Below are positions 9,155-19,165 of a DNA stretch of 64,000 bases, piece after piece. The position numbers were made by a program, and so were the translations under genes. The stretch's first letter is position 1, and every line of letters begins with the position of its first letter. The stretch lies in NCBI GenBank assembly GCA_030690415.1, contig JAUYGZ010000003.1:124001-188000 (forward strand), written 5' to 3'. The notes below the pieces were generated by a model. It saw nothing but the letters and a program-made list of their open reading frames with translations, searched no databases and had not been told where the DNA came from. Source of the DNA: a bacterium. GTDB taxonomy: Bacteria > Patescibacteriota > Gracilibacteria > JAUYGZ01.

Positions 9155-10999
9155 ATGATAACCTACAAAAAAATGCTTAAAAAACTCTTGGTCCTCTTTT
9201 CCGTTTCCCTTTTCGCAGCCTTTTTGGTGATGACAGCGAAGGCTCAGGATGCAGACAACGTCTTCTACTACCTGATCCCACCTCAAAAAAGCATCACGAT
9301 CAACGGAGAAAGGGTCACCAATAACTTGGCCACAAAGGGAAAAATGCTGTTTCTGAACGTCGTCCCTGAAAAGGTCACGGTAGACAAAAGCACCTCCGGT
9401 GTGCGGGTGATCAGTAAGAATTACCATATTGACGTCAATAAGGATGTCCAATTCATCCTCACGGAGCAGTTTCAGCTCACTGCGGGGAGTGTCCATGTTA
9501 TCACAAAAGATGGAAGTACGGCTCCGGAAACCATCTTGTTGGGAAATCTCTCCATCCAATTTCAATCAGCTGATTTCCTCTTGTTCATCAGTGGAGACCA
9601 GTCTCAAAAGATTCTCAAAGTCTTGGAAGGAGATGTGACGATTGAGAGCACCCAATCGGAACAAAAAACGATTCTGAAGTCTCAGCAAATGACGAGTACC
9701 GATGCTACAGGGAAGATTTTGGTACCGGTAGGCTTCGAAATGAGTCCGGAACAGCAGTGGTGGACAGGGAAAGAATACCAGGTTGATTTCGTCAAACTTC
9801 CGGTCGCCAACGCGGGCGAGGATCAAAGAGTCTTGGGGAGTATTGCGGTAGTACTGGAAGGTTCCAGATCCACCTTTGAAACAGGAGATATCTTTGAATG
9901 GAGCCTTGTCAAAGGCCCTACGGATAGCCAGGGCGTTCAGGTCAAAGAAGTCGCCTTTGATTCCACGAATATTGTCAAACCTCTCTTCACGCCGACAGTA
10001 GAGGGGGAGTATCGCTTCAGTCTGCAGATCACGAATCAGCAGGGAGAGAAGAGTAATGTGGATCTGGTGACCATTTACGTGGGAAAACGCTACCTCAAAC
10101 CGATTGTGATCTTTCCTGATGTCCCAGCGGATCACCCCAACAATATCGCCATCAGCTATCTCTACAAAAAAAACGTTATGACCGGATCAGATGATGCAGC
10201 GACCGGAAAGAGACTCTTTCGGCCTGAAGAAAAGCTTAACCGGGTGGAGATTCTCAAAACTATTTTTGTCCTTTTGGGGAATGAAGATATTCCCACTGAG
10301 GAAGAACTCCAAGCCCTGGGGGATGATATCTTCTTAGATGTGAAATCCAATCACTGGTTTGCTCCCTATGTCTATCTGGGAAAAAAAACGGGGCTCATCA
10401 CCGGTCATCCGGATGGCAGCTACCGTCCGGCGGATCCCGTCAACCTGGTCGAGGCGCTGAAGATCATCACGAAGGCTTATAAGCTGAGTCTGGAGCCTTA
10501 CAAAGGAGTGGGCAGACCTTATCCTGATGCGGAAGGCGATGCCTGGTACTCGCTGCTGCTCTTTTTTGCAAAAACCTACAACCTGGTCGATATGGATAGT
10601 CTTGGCAATATTCATCCGGATCAGGATCTGACTCGGGGAATGTTCGCGGAGATTATTTATCGGCTCGACAATGTGAACTTTCTCGAAAAACGAGGCTACC
10701 TCATGGGGACGGTCAGGAACGCCTCTACAAAGGCCGTGATAAACGCCGCGGAGGTTTTTATCTATGAAGCTTTAGATTCAGGAGCCACGAATGGATCAGA
10801 GGGAGATGGATTTGTAAAAAAGGGAGATTTGAAGCTCAAGACCAAGACAAAACAGGATGGTAGCTTTACTGTCTCGCTCCCGACGCGGACAAAATACTAT
10901 ATCGAAGTGATCAGTAATGATAAGGTGTCCGAGAAGAAGATCGTGACGGAAGTGACGGAAGATAAGGCGACAGTCATCGAACTGGAAATAAAACAATAG
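9155..10999 (+). CDS. Secreted S-layer homology protein with FecR-like, PKD-like and carboxypeptidase-regulatory-like domains
   Basis: Signal peptide; PVANAGEDQRVLGS...VVLEGSRS (PKD-like); SLH repeats (FPDVPADHPNNIAISYLYKKNVMTGSDD, GLITGHPDGSYRPADPVNLVEALKII); C-terminal GTVRNASTKAVINAAEV. Confidence 0.75.
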   Translation: MITYKKMLKKLLVLFSVSLFAAFLVMTAKAQDADNVFYYLIPPQKSITINGERVTNNLATKGKMLFLNVVPEKVTVDKSTSGVRVISKNYHIDVNKDVQFILTEQFQLTAGSVHVITKDGSTAPETILLGNLSIQFQSADFLLFISGDQSQKILKVLEGDVTIESTQSEQKTILKSQQMTSTDATGKILVPVGFEMSPEQQWWTGKEYQVDFVKLPVANAGEDQRVLGSIAVVLEGSRSTFETGDIFEWSLVKGPTDSQGVQVKEVAFDSTNIVKPLFTPTVEGEYRFSLQITNQQGEKSNVDLVTIYVGKRYLKPIVIFPDVPADHPNNIAISYLYKKNVMTGSDDAATGKRLFRPEEKLNRVEILKTIFVLLGNEDIPTEEELQALGDDIFLDVKSNHWFAPYVYLGKKTGLITGHPDGSYRPADPVNLVEALKIITKAYKLSLEPYKGVGRPYPDAEGDAWYSLLLFFAKTYNLVDMDSLGNIHPDQDLTRGMFAEIIYRLDNVNFLEKRGYLMGTVRNASTKAVINAAEVFIYEALDSGATNGSEGDGFVKKGDLKLKTKTKQDGSFTVSLPTRTKYYIEVISNDKVSEKKIVTEVTEDKATVIELEIKQ

Positions 11000-11029
11000 C
11001 TTCTCCCCATAGATCTCCCTCCTTCGCCC

Positions 11030-12061
11030 ATGCTTGAAATCCATGAGAAAGAAACCTGGGAAGGGTTTCCCTTCATGCAAGATAAAGGCTTGTTCCTGCA
11101 GTCTTTTCACCAAAAGGAACTTTATGAGTCTTTGGGGCAACGGACCTGGCTCTTCGAGGTGACTGGAATCCGTTCGCTCGTCACGAAGATTGAGGCCAAA
11201 AGGGGGACTTTCCTCTTTCTACCCTATGGCCCAATGCCGTCTGACGCGGATTCGGAAGCTTTCACAGCCTTTTTCACGGAGCTCAGAACTTTGGCCCAAG
11301 AAGAAGGGGCGTCTTTTATTCGTGTGAGCCCCTACTGGGAAGAAACAGACGAGAAAAAAGCGCTTTTGGTCGGTCATGGCTTTCGACCTGCTCCTATCCA
11401 CATGCTTGCGGAGACGCTTTGGGTATTAGATCTGGAAGGCAAGACTGATGAACAACTCCTGGAGGGCATGGAAAAAAAACATCGCAATCTCGTCCGTCGG
11501 GCGATCAAAGATGGGGTGGAGATTTCTAGGACCACGACTCCAGAGGCGGTTGATCGTTTTGTAGAGCTCCATTGGGAAACGAGGGAAAGACATCAGTTTA
11601 CGCCGTACCCAAAAGACTTTTTCCGAAACCAGGTCAGGCTCTTCGCAGAGGATGATCAGGTGCTGGTGATCGAAGCCACTCATGGAGGAGAGCTTCTAGC
11701 GTCAGCCATTATTATGACCTACGGGAAGGTCGGAGCCTACCATCACGGAGCCTCGTCTTCCAACCCTGAGCACCGCAAAATCCCGGCGTCCTACCTCATC
11801 CAGTGGGAGGCCATACAAGAAGCTCGACGGAGAGGGTGTAGCCGGTATAATTTCTGGGGAGTGGCTCCATATCGTCTGGATGCCGAAGGCAAGCGAGTGT
11901 ATGAAAATCTAAAACACCCCTTTTGCGGTATTACGCACTTCAAAACCGGATTTGGGGGCCATCGAGTCGATCTCCTTCCCTGTCATGACCTCGTCGTTAA
12001 CGCCCGGTATTACCTCAATTGGTCCATCGAGAAGGTTCGGAAGTGGAAAAGGGGATTTTAA
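11030..12061 (+). CDS. FemAB/FemX-like peptidoglycan bridge aminoacyltransferase (GNAT fold)
   Basis: LEGKTDEQLLEGMEKKHRNLVRRAIKDGVEI; NFWGVAPYRLDAEGKRVYENLKHPFCGITHFKTGFGG. Confidence 0.8.
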   Translation: MLEIHEKETWEGFPFMQDKGLFLQSFHQKELYESLGQRTWLFEVTGIRSLVTKIEAKRGTFLFLPYGPMPSDADSEAFTAFFTELRTLAQEEGASFIRVSPYWEETDEKKALLVGHGFRPAPIHMLAETLWVLDLEGKTDEQLLEGMEKKHRNLVRRAIKDGVEISRTTTPEAVDRFVELHWETRERHQFTPYPKDFFRNQVRLFAEDDQVLVIEATHGGELLASAIIMTYGKVGAYHHGASSSNPEHRKIPASYLIQWEAIQEARRRGCSRYNFWGVAPYRLDAEGKRVYENLKHPFCGITHFKTGFGGHRVDLLPCHDLVVNARYYLNWSIEKVRKWKRGF

Positions 12062-12132
12062 AAAGTGGAAGAAATGTCTTGTAATGCCTGAGGAGAATCT
12101 ATAAACTGCGTTAGCAATTGAGACTTTACGCA

Positions 12133-12160
12133 CTCAATACTTAACTCTCAACCTCAACTT
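12133..12160 (+). repeat. Degenerate heptameric tract (CTYAAC) immediately upstream of rpmF
   Basis: CTCAATA CTTAACT CTCAACC TCAACTT. Confidence 0.5.
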
Positions 12161-12163
12161 CCC

Positions 12164-12406
12164 ATGGCCAAACACCCTACCCCGAAACGCCAACTGCCCA
12201 AGTCAGACGGACGTAAGCGATACGGTATGTTTCAGTACAAAGCTCGAAAGAGACTCGAAAACGCCGTTAATCTGGTTGATTGTTCCAACTGCAAAGGAAA
12301 GCGCATGTCTCATCACGCATGTCCGAGCTGTGGATACTACAGGGGAAGAAAGGTGATCGACATGAGTTCTAAAGTGAAGGAAAAGATCCAGAAGATATCC
12401 GCTTAA
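12164..12406 (+). CDS. rpmF: 50S ribosomal protein L32
   Basis: [21 protein letters not shown]; zinc ribbon [26 protein letters not shown]. Confidence 0.92.
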   Translation: MAKHPTPKRQLPKSDGRKRYGMFQYKARKRLENAVNLVDCSNCKGKRMSHHACPSCGYYRGRKVIDMSSKVKEKIQKISA

Positions 12407-12417
12407 GTTATTTTGTC

Positions 12418-12651
12418 ATGAAAAAAGAGATTCATCCCCAGTACTTCATCAACGCTCAGATTACCTGTGCTTGCGGAAACGTCATCACTTCAGGGTCCAC
12501 TCAGGAGGCACTGAGCGTTGAAGTATGCAGTGCTTGTCATCCTTTCTACACCGGGAAGAAGAAGCTTCTGGATACCGCTGGACGAGTCAACAAGTTCATT
12601 GAGCGACAGAAGAAGGCGGAAGCCTCGAAGCAGACGAAAAAAACTGCCTAG
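12418..12651 (+). CDS. rpmE: 50S ribosomal protein L31 (zinc-binding type)
   Basis: [10 protein letters not shown]...[13 protein letters not shown]...[27 protein letters not shown]. Confidence 0.93.
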   Translation: MKKEIHPQYFINAQITCACGNVITSGSTQEALSVEVCSACHPFYTGKKKLLDTAGRVNKFIERQKKAEASKQTKKTA

Positions 12652-12685
12652 TGGAAAGGCTGTCGTGGACAGTTCTGAAGATTTT

Positions 12686-12711
12686 AAGGCCATCATCGAT
12701 GGCTTTTTTTT
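12686..12711 (+). terminator. Rho-independent terminator after rpmE
   Basis: gccatc-atc-gatggc stem followed by T8. Confidence 0.8.
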
Positions 12712-12739
12712 GTACCTCCTCGCAATGACAGCGTAGCGA

Positions 12740-14041
12740 TTACCTTTTTTTCATTCCTTTAGGATTCTTCTTTCGCTTCACCTGCATCCTGACCTTATCG
12801 ATCCGCTTGCCATCCATTTTTTCCACGACAAACTCAACCCCTTCCTTTGCCAGAATAATCTTTTCTCCTTCACGGGGAAAGGCTCCCAGTTTTTTCAGGA
12901 TAAGAAAGGCCACCGTCCGATGAGTGGGGATATCCACCTCAAAGGGATGGTGTTCGAAGATCTCATCCAGTGTGGTGTTCGCCTCGAGATGGTAAACGTT
13001 GGCACTGGTTTTTTTCACGGAATCCACTTCAACGTCTGATTCATCGACGATGTCACCCACGATTTCCTCAAGTACGTCCTCGATGGTCACCAGCCCAGCG
13101 GCTGATCCGAACTCGTCCAAAATGATCGCGATGTGAACTCGCTTTTGTTGAAAGCTTCGGAAAATCTGATTGATGGGCTTGGTGACGGGGAAGAAAAGGA
13201 TCTTATACTGTTTGAGGTCTTTGAGTTTTTTCTTTAGGTTGGACAGTTTTCGGGACTCCTTGATCAGGTCTTTTATAGTCACATAACCGGTGATGTGATC
13301 AAGCGTCTGGTCGTAGACCGGAAATCGGGAATGAGTGCTCCTGGTGATGATTTTAAGGGCCGTTTCGAGTGTACATTCATCGGAGAAGGCTTCAATCTCA
13401 CTTTTTACCACCATGATCTCTTCAGCCGTGGTATCGCTAAATTCAAAAATATTCTGAATAAACTCGCTTTCTTGTTTATTAAATTCACCTTCCTCATGAC
13501 CAATATTCAGCATGGCGATGACCTCATCCTCCGTGACGGACTTAAAATTCTTTTTGCCGAGACTCCAGATAAAAAACCGGGTCATCAGCTCCAGGAGGTA
13601 AATAAAGGGGTAGAGGAGGATGCTGAGGAGCAGGAGGAGAGGGCTGCAGAATTGGGAAACAGGCACGTTGAAGCGTTGGGCAAGTGTCTTGGGAATAATC
13701 TCACCAAGGATAAGAGAAACCAGGGTCATGACTCCTACTACGTAGGCGATGAGCAGATCGCCGTAAATTTGCTCTGCGAGCTTTGTAGCCATGACGGAAG
13801 CCCAGACATTGACCAGATTACTTCCAATGAGAATAGTGATCAGCATCCTGTCAGGATGTGCTTTGAGTCTCGCGATGAAGTTGGAAAAAGTTTTCTTTTG
13901 CTCGACGAGCGTCCTTACCCTGGCATACGAAAGAGAAGTCAGAGCAGTTTCTGAAGCTGAGAAGTATCCTGAGAGAATAACCAGAAAGACCAACAGGAGC
14001 ACACTCGATTCAGTATCCATTTCTGCAAAAAACAAAAACAT
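12740..14041 (-). CDS. CNNM/CorC (DUF21-CBS-CorC_HlyC) family transporter
   Basis: LSGYFSASETALTSLS; CBS region; AIILDEFGSAAGLVTIEDVLEEIVGDIVDESD. Confidence 0.9.
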   Translation of the reverse strand: MFLFFAEMDTESSVLLLVFLVILSGYFSASETALTSLSYARVRTLVEQKKTFSNFIARLKAHPDRMLITILIGSNLVNVWASVMATKLAEQIYGDLLIAYVVGVMTLVSLILGEIIPKTLAQRFNVPVSQFCSPLLLLLSILLYPFIYLLELMTRFFIWSLGKKNFKSVTEDEVIAMLNIGHEEGEFNKQESEFIQNIFEFSDTTAEEIMVVKSEIEAFSDECTLETALKIITRSTHSRFPVYDQTLDHITGYVTIKDLIKESRKLSNLKKKLKDLKQYKILFFPVTKPINQIFRSFQQKRVHIAIILDEFGSAAGLVTIEDVLEEIVGDIVDESDVEVDSVKKTSANVYHLEANTTLDEIFEHHPFEVDIPTHRTVAFLILKKLGAFPREGEKIILAKEGVEFVVEKMDGKRIDKVRMQVKRKKNPKGMKKR

Positions 14042-14172
14042 TCAAGATATCTTTATCCTACCTGAAGAGCCCATTTTTGAAAAGGGGATTGAACTTGTCA
14101 GAGGATAAGGGATTGATATAGTACCAATACAGAAATTCACACCTCCTACAACTTACTACTGTTCTGTCTCCC

Positions 14173-15966
14173 ATGTTCACCGCCAAAAAACTCCGCCAGC
14201 AATACATCGACTTTTTCGTGTCAAAAGGACATAAGCAGATTTCTTCAGCGTCATTGGTGCCGCAGGAGGATCCGACAGTCCTCTTCACGACCGCGGGAAT
14301 GCACCCTTTGGTTCCCTTCCTGATGGGAGAAAAGCACCCCATGGGCTTAAGGCTGGTGAATGCTCAGAAGTGCGTTCGAACAGGTGATATCGATGAAGTG
14401 GGGGACTGCTCACATCTGACCTTTTTCGAAATGCTGGGAAACTGGTCGCTGGGAGATTACTTCAAAAAAGAAGCCATTGAATGGAGCTTCGAATTCCTGA
14501 CCAAAGTTCTGGAAATCCCACTCGATCGCCTTGCCTTCACCTGTTTCGAAGGGGACGCTGACGCGCCAAAAGACGAAGAAGCAGCAGGGATCTGGAAAGT
14601 ACTGGGGGTCCCTGAGCACCGTGTCTTCTTTCTTCCGAAAAAAGATAACTGGTGGGGGCCGGCAGGGGAGACGGGACCCTGCGGACCCGATACCGAGATG
14701 TTTTATATTCACGATGTCGAGCAGTTCGACACCGTTGCCAAAGGAAGCAAAGAAGGGTTTCAGGAGGCTGATAAATTGAAGCTTATGGTCGAAATCTGGA
14801 ATGACGTCTTCATGCAGTACAACAAGCAGGCCGATGGATCTTTTGTTCCCCTCACGCAACAAAACGTCGACACCGGTATGGGTCTGGAGCGAACCTTGTG
14901 CGTCCTCAACGGCTACGACAATGTCTACGAAACAGAACTCTTCAAACCAACGGTTGATAAAATAAAGGAGCTTGCGACCGTTCAAGACGACATCCAATCT
15001 CTCCGCATCATCGCGGACCACACCCGCACCATGACCTTCATGGCCGGCGACCACGTCCGGCCATCCAATATGGGACAGGGCTATGTCATGCGACGCATCA
15101 TGCGCCGTGCGATTCGTCATGGAAAGAAAATCGGGATTGAACAGCATTTTTTGGGAGAACTGGCACGGATCATTATCGACCAATACTCGGATATCTACCC
15201 TGAGCTGGGTCAGCATCGGGAAGAGATGCTGAAAGCCATCAAAGACGAGGAAGACCGTTTCACCAAGACCCTCACTCAGGGACTCAAAGAGTTTGAGAAG
15301 CTTGCGAAGCAAATTCAAGAAGAGGGGCAGAAAACTATTCCCGGCGATCAGGCTTTCCACCTCTATGATACTTACGGATTCCCGATCGAGATGACGGATG
15401 ATCTGGCGAAGGAGAATGACCTGGAGGTGGATCTTCAGGGTTTCGAAAAGGCGTTTGAACAGCACCAGGATCTTTCCCGAACGGCTTCAGCAGGGATCTT
15501 CAAAGGAGGTTTGGCAGATCACAGCGATGAATCAAAGCGTTTGCACACCGCTACCCATCTCCTGCACACCGCTCTCAGACGAGTTTTGGGAGACCATGTG
15601 GAGCAAAGAGGATCCAACATTACCAAAGAACGACTGCGATTTGATTTCACCTTCGAGCGAAAGATGACGCCCGAAGAGATCCAGCAGGTGGAAAAGCTGG
15701 TCAATGACGCCGTCCAGGCCAAGATCGACGTGTACTTCAAGGAAATGACTTTTGAAGAAGCTCAGAAGGTGGGGGCGATTGGTCTCTTCGAGTACAAGTA
15801 CGGCGACACGGTGAAGGTGTACTTCATGGGTGATTATTCGACTGAGGTCTGTGGAGGGCCGCATGTCGACAACACAGGCGAGTTGGGTGGATTTAAAATC
15901 ACCAAAGAAGAGTCCTGTGCCGCCGGAATTAGGAGGATCAAAGCTACTGTTGCGGCGAATCAGTAG
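14173..15966 (+). CDS. alaS: Alanyl-tRNA synthetase, short form without C-terminal DHHA1/C-Ala domains
   Basis: TTAGMHPLVPFLMGEKHP, NVDTGMGLERT, HTATHLLHTALRRVLG, CGGPHVDNTGELG; ORF ends at 597 aa. Confidence 0.93.
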   Translation: MFTAKKLRQQYIDFFVSKGHKQISSASLVPQEDPTVLFTTAGMHPLVPFLMGEKHPMGLRLVNAQKCVRTGDIDEVGDCSHLTFFEMLGNWSLGDYFKKEAIEWSFEFLTKVLEIPLDRLAFTCFEGDADAPKDEEAAGIWKVLGVPEHRVFFLPKKDNWWGPAGETGPCGPDTEMFYIHDVEQFDTVAKGSKEGFQEADKLKLMVEIWNDVFMQYNKQADGSFVPLTQQNVDTGMGLERTLCVLNGYDNVYETELFKPTVDKIKELATVQDDIQSLRIIADHTRTMTFMAGDHVRPSNMGQGYVMRRIMRRAIRHGKKIGIEQHFLGELARIIIDQYSDIYPELGQHREEMLKAIKDEEDRFTKTLTQGLKEFEKLAKQIQEEGQKTIPGDQAFHLYDTYGFPIEMTDDLAKENDLEVDLQGFEKAFEQHQDLSRTASAGIFKGGLADHSDESKRLHTATHLLHTALRRVLGDHVEQRGSNITKERLRFDFTFERKMTPEEIQQVEKLVNDAVQAKIDVYFKEMTFEEAQKVGAIGLFEYKYGDTVKVYFMGDYSTEVCGGPHVDNTGELGGFKITKEESCAAGIRRIKATVAANQ

Positions 15967-15970
15967 GTTT

Positions 15971-16058
15971 AACTCACCCCCCTCTTCGCTTCCGCTCAGC
16001 GTCCCCCTCTCTTCCGAAGAGAGGGGGACAGCGAACGTTAGTGAGCAGGGGGTGAGTT
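15971..16058. repeat. Palindromic repeat element, copy A
   Basis: aactcaccccc...gggggtgagtt arms with nested gtccccctctcttccgaagagagggggac; same architecture as 50996..51072. Confidence 0.8.
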
Positions 16059-17267
16059 GAGTTCCTCCGCGTCCTCCATGCTCAACCCTTCAGGAATACT
16101 CGCCAGAGTCTGGTTCCTTTTCGCCAGTTGCTGATCAACGTCATTCAGAACTTTCGAGAAGGGGACAGAAACTTCCTTCTCTTTCTTCTCTTTCTTCTCT
16201 TGCTTCTCTTCCTTGCCTTTGCCTTCCAAACGCAGGAAAACAGGAGGGGCGTCCCAAACAAGATAGTCAAAATTCTTTCCATCTTTCGTAAAGGTCACCC
16301 AGAAGGAGCCCCGTTCACGTTGTCCAGGAATCATATTATTCTCGGTTCTTTTCGCATTGATCGCGATCTGTACATCCGGATGAGTACTTTCCTGTTCAGT
16401 TTTCAGCGCCTGAAAATATTCAGCCAAAATCGGCCGGGTTGCCACAGCATTTTCAATGGAGTCGGTGTAGGCAAGATCAGGGTCTATGAAGACTCTGTTC
16501 CTTTCTGAGGGAAGTGAAGGCTGCCATTTACTTTTTTTATCTCCTCTGAAGAGCACGACCAAATAGTATAAGGTCTGTCCATTCTTCGGATCCACTCCCG
16601 ATCGGATCGCGTACCCAGTATCCGTGTAGTCTCCCAAGAGTATCCGGCGGTGGTGAATCTTGACATCCTCTTGAGATTCGATGAAAAACGCCAAGGCCTC
16701 TTCAGCAGTGCGGAAACCCTGGGTGAGGATCTCGCCGTGGATCTTATGATCCGTCTGAAAGGTTGTCGAGGTGTGATCCATTTCTTGTCCTTTGGCGAAA
16801 CCATCAGCGATCTGGGCAGCCAATTGAGAGAGCTCATCGTTCTCCGTGAGCTGGGGCTTCCGAAGTGGAATAAAGTCAGTCGGTTGCTCAATTTTCGCGG
16901 ACGATTCACGGTATTCGTTCATGAGCCGTCCAAACTGTTGTGCCATCTGATCGACGTGTTGTTTTTCAAGCTTTTCAGCCTGTTTGAATGGATTGGGAAG
17001 GGTTTCTTTTACTTGCTCTTGAACACTTTGCTGAAGGCTCTCAATGGGGCTTGTAACCTCTTTAGTCTCTGGAGCTGATGTTTTTTCTGTTTTCGAGGAG
17101 GAAAAGAGACTCGAAATGCGGTTCCAATAGCCTTTGATCGTCTGAACAACAGTATTTTCAGTCAGCAAGCCTTTGATCCGATCTGAGAAGGATTTCTTCA
17201 GAGTCTCAACCGGATCAGGTTTCTCAGTTTGTTCCTGTGGCCGTTCTGGAAGGGTGGTGAGTGCCAT
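16038..17267 (-). CDS. Uncharacterised cytoplasmic protein (409 aa)
   Basis: Long ORF with low-complexity K/E segment; C-terminal region resembles the downstream-encoded neighbour 17278..18939. Confidence 0.7.
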   Translation of the reverse strand: MALTTLPERPQEQTEKPDPVETLKKSFSDRIKGLLTENTVVQTIKGYWNRISSLFSSSKTEKTSAPETKEVTSPIESLQQSVQEQVKETLPNPFKQAEKLEKQHVDQMAQQFGRLMNEYRESSAKIEQPTDFIPLRKPQLTENDELSQLAAQIADGFAKGQEMDHTSTTFQTDHKIHGEILTQGFRTAEEALAFFIESQEDVKIHHRRILLGDYTDTGYAIRSGVDPKNGQTLYYLVVLFRGDKKSKWQPSLPSERNRVFIDPDLAYTDSIENAVATRPILAEYFQALKTEQESTHPDVQIAINAKRTENNMIPGQRERGSFWVTFTKDGKNFDYLVWDAPPVFLRLEGKGKEEKQEKKEKKEKEVSVPFSKVLNDVDQQLAKRNQTLASIPEGLSMEDAEELNSPPAH

Positions 17268-17277
17268 AATAAAAAAA

Positions 17278-18939
17278 TTAGCTAAGACCTGCTGCTATAA
17301 GCTCTTCTTCGTCAGGGACAGGAGCCGGTGCAGGAGCTTTTTCCCCCTTCTTGGGAGCTGGAGCTTCCTTCCCGGTGGCGCTGTGTCGTCTCATCTGAAG
17401 TCCGTCGGCACCCTTCTTCCCGACCATATCCTGGATCCTCGCCAGATACTGGCTCAGGGGGATACGGACCTTGGCCGCGCCTTGACTCTGTTCCTTTTTC
17501 GAAGTGGAAAGGGGAGTGGACGGTCCAACGATTTCGATGAGGTCTGTGCCTGAAAACAGTTTAAACTTCTCATCATGCCCGTTAATCCTGATACTGATCT
17601 CGACACTGCTTGTGTTGGGTTCGAAGAAATGTTCTTCCTGCTGGATGATGAGAGCTTGTCCTTCCAGATTGAGGCCAATATCGCGTCCACTGTCGTGAAG
17701 CTGGTTGATCTCTCTCTGAAATTCGTAGAGGCGGTAGAGGGAGTAGCCACTCTGAAAGGAAGGCTTTCCGGGAGGGGTCCCTTCGAAGAGCGTCCGGTAA
17801 GGACTGGGGCTCATCCGATCATCGAGCGGGATCCGTTCATACCACCAGGTATTGCTAAAGGCATTTTCCTGTTCCACTTGAGGTGAAATTTCAGCCGCTT
17901 CGGCTTCTTCCTCTCCCCGTACAGCAATAACATCGACGCTTACATTTCCCGAGCTGTCCCGATGAATACCGATCGCCAGCTGATTAAAATCGTCCTCTCC
18001 CTTCAGGAGTTCTTCAAACTCAGGCTTTTGCTTCAGGGCCTGAAACAAGGCTCGGGGATCGCCGCCAAAAGGATATTGCTGGTCTTCAAATCGGAAGGTG
18101 GCGGAGATTTCCTTAGCGTGTAGATTCTTTCTCTTTTGTCTGACTTCTTTGATTCGTTTTGCGAAGGATTCATCTGTTTCCGAGACCTCTATGGGAGTGC
18201 TGGACTTGCCTACTTCAGGCTCGGGAGGTCCTTCCAGCCTCCACTCTTCTCCATTTTTAAACGTAAAGCGAGGCTGTCCTCCGGGAGTCCACTCCGTCGC
18301 GGCCTCACTCTTCAGGGTTTCCCGGGAAAGGGGAGGGAGTTCACGGTACCTCAGGTCAGTGAGGCGTGTCCCTGAGTCCTGGTTGACAAGGGCAGCCCTT
18401 TTCAGAGCTTTTTTGGACAGAGGATGGCTGCTCTTGAGCAAAGCAAGCCCGGAGCCTCTGGCCTGATTGATTTGTTGAGAGAGCTCCTGGACGAACCATC
18501 CGTCAGAGGAAATTTCCGGCCCGGTCACAACGGCTTCTTCTGTGTGAATATCAGTGATCAGAGGCGTCAATAAGCCTTCCCTCTCTATGAAATCCGCATC
18601 ACTTCCGGCCCCTGCTGGCATGCGATCCAGTTCCGGTATTCTCTTCTCGAGGTATTCTGCAATTTGCTTTCGAATACTGAAAAGAAAGGGCTTCTCCTTT
18701 CCAAGAACATCCTTGTTGCCAACCATATCCTGAAGAGAACGGAGATTGTCCGCAGCCAATTTGTCGAGTTCCTCACCTCCCGGGAAACGCCTTAATAAAG
18801 CTGTAGCTAGCTTTTCACGGGTTTCGGTCGCAACATTCAGGATTGTTTCGGGAGCTTTTTTCAGCAGTTCAAATCCCTTTCCGAGGTGTTCTTTGCCCAA
18901 TCCCCAAACCTTGCCGATACTATTAGTAATGAGTCCCAT
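17278..18939 (-). CDS. Uncharacterised cytoplasmic protein (553 aa), likely distant paralogue of 16038..17267
   Basis: Long ORF; C-terminal block [17 protein letters not shown] parallels EVSVPFSKVLNDVDQQL. Confidence 0.7.
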   Translation of the reverse strand: MGLITNSIGKVWGLGKEHLGKGFELLKKAPETILNVATETREKLATALLRRFPGGEELDKLAADNLRSLQDMVGNKDVLGKEKPFLFSIRKQIAEYLEKRIPELDRMPAGAGSDADFIEREGLLTPLITDIHTEEAVVTGPEISSDGWFVQELSQQINQARGSGLALLKSSHPLSKKALKRAALVNQDSGTRLTDLRYRELPPLSRETLKSEAATEWTPGGQPRFTFKNGEEWRLEGPPEPEVGKSSTPIEVSETDESFAKRIKEVRQKRKNLHAKEISATFRFEDQQYPFGGDPRALFQALKQKPEFEELLKGEDDFNQLAIGIHRDSSGNVSVDVIAVRGEEEAEAAEISPQVEQENAFSNTWWYERIPLDDRMSPSPYRTLFEGTPPGKPSFQSGYSLYRLYEFQREINQLHDSGRDIGLNLEGQALIIQQEEHFFEPNTSSVEISIRINGHDEKFKLFSGTDLIEIVGPSTPLSTSKKEQSQGAAKVRIPLSQYLARIQDMVGKKGADGLQMRRHSATGKEAPAPKKGEKAPAPAPVPDEEELIAAGLS

Positions 18940-19149
18940 AGAGAGGGTTATGCTCCCTATATTATACTATAAAATACATAAAAATGCCATCAGAGATCAT
19001 TGGAATATCACATTGCCTTTTCAAGAAAAGCATCCTAAAATGCCTCCTTGTATACTTTCCGTATACGAGCGTTTATTGTCCCGGGTCATGATGTTGGGAA
19101 GGGAAATATTGAACCCTTTTTCACATCACGGCCTCCGAATGATGAACCT

Positions 19150-19165
19150 TGACAATCAGGACGGA
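19150..19165. repeat. 16-bp inverted repeat flanking nhaD, left arm
   Basis: tgacaatcaggacgga; exact reverse complement tccgtcctgattgtca at 20840..20855. Confidence 0.8.

Noticed and set aside
13295-13954. 219-aa plus-strand ORF
   Set aside because: Antisense of the CorC-family gene; shadow
14410-15465. 351-aa minus-strand ORF
   Set aside because: Antisense shadow of alaS, which has unambiguous motifs
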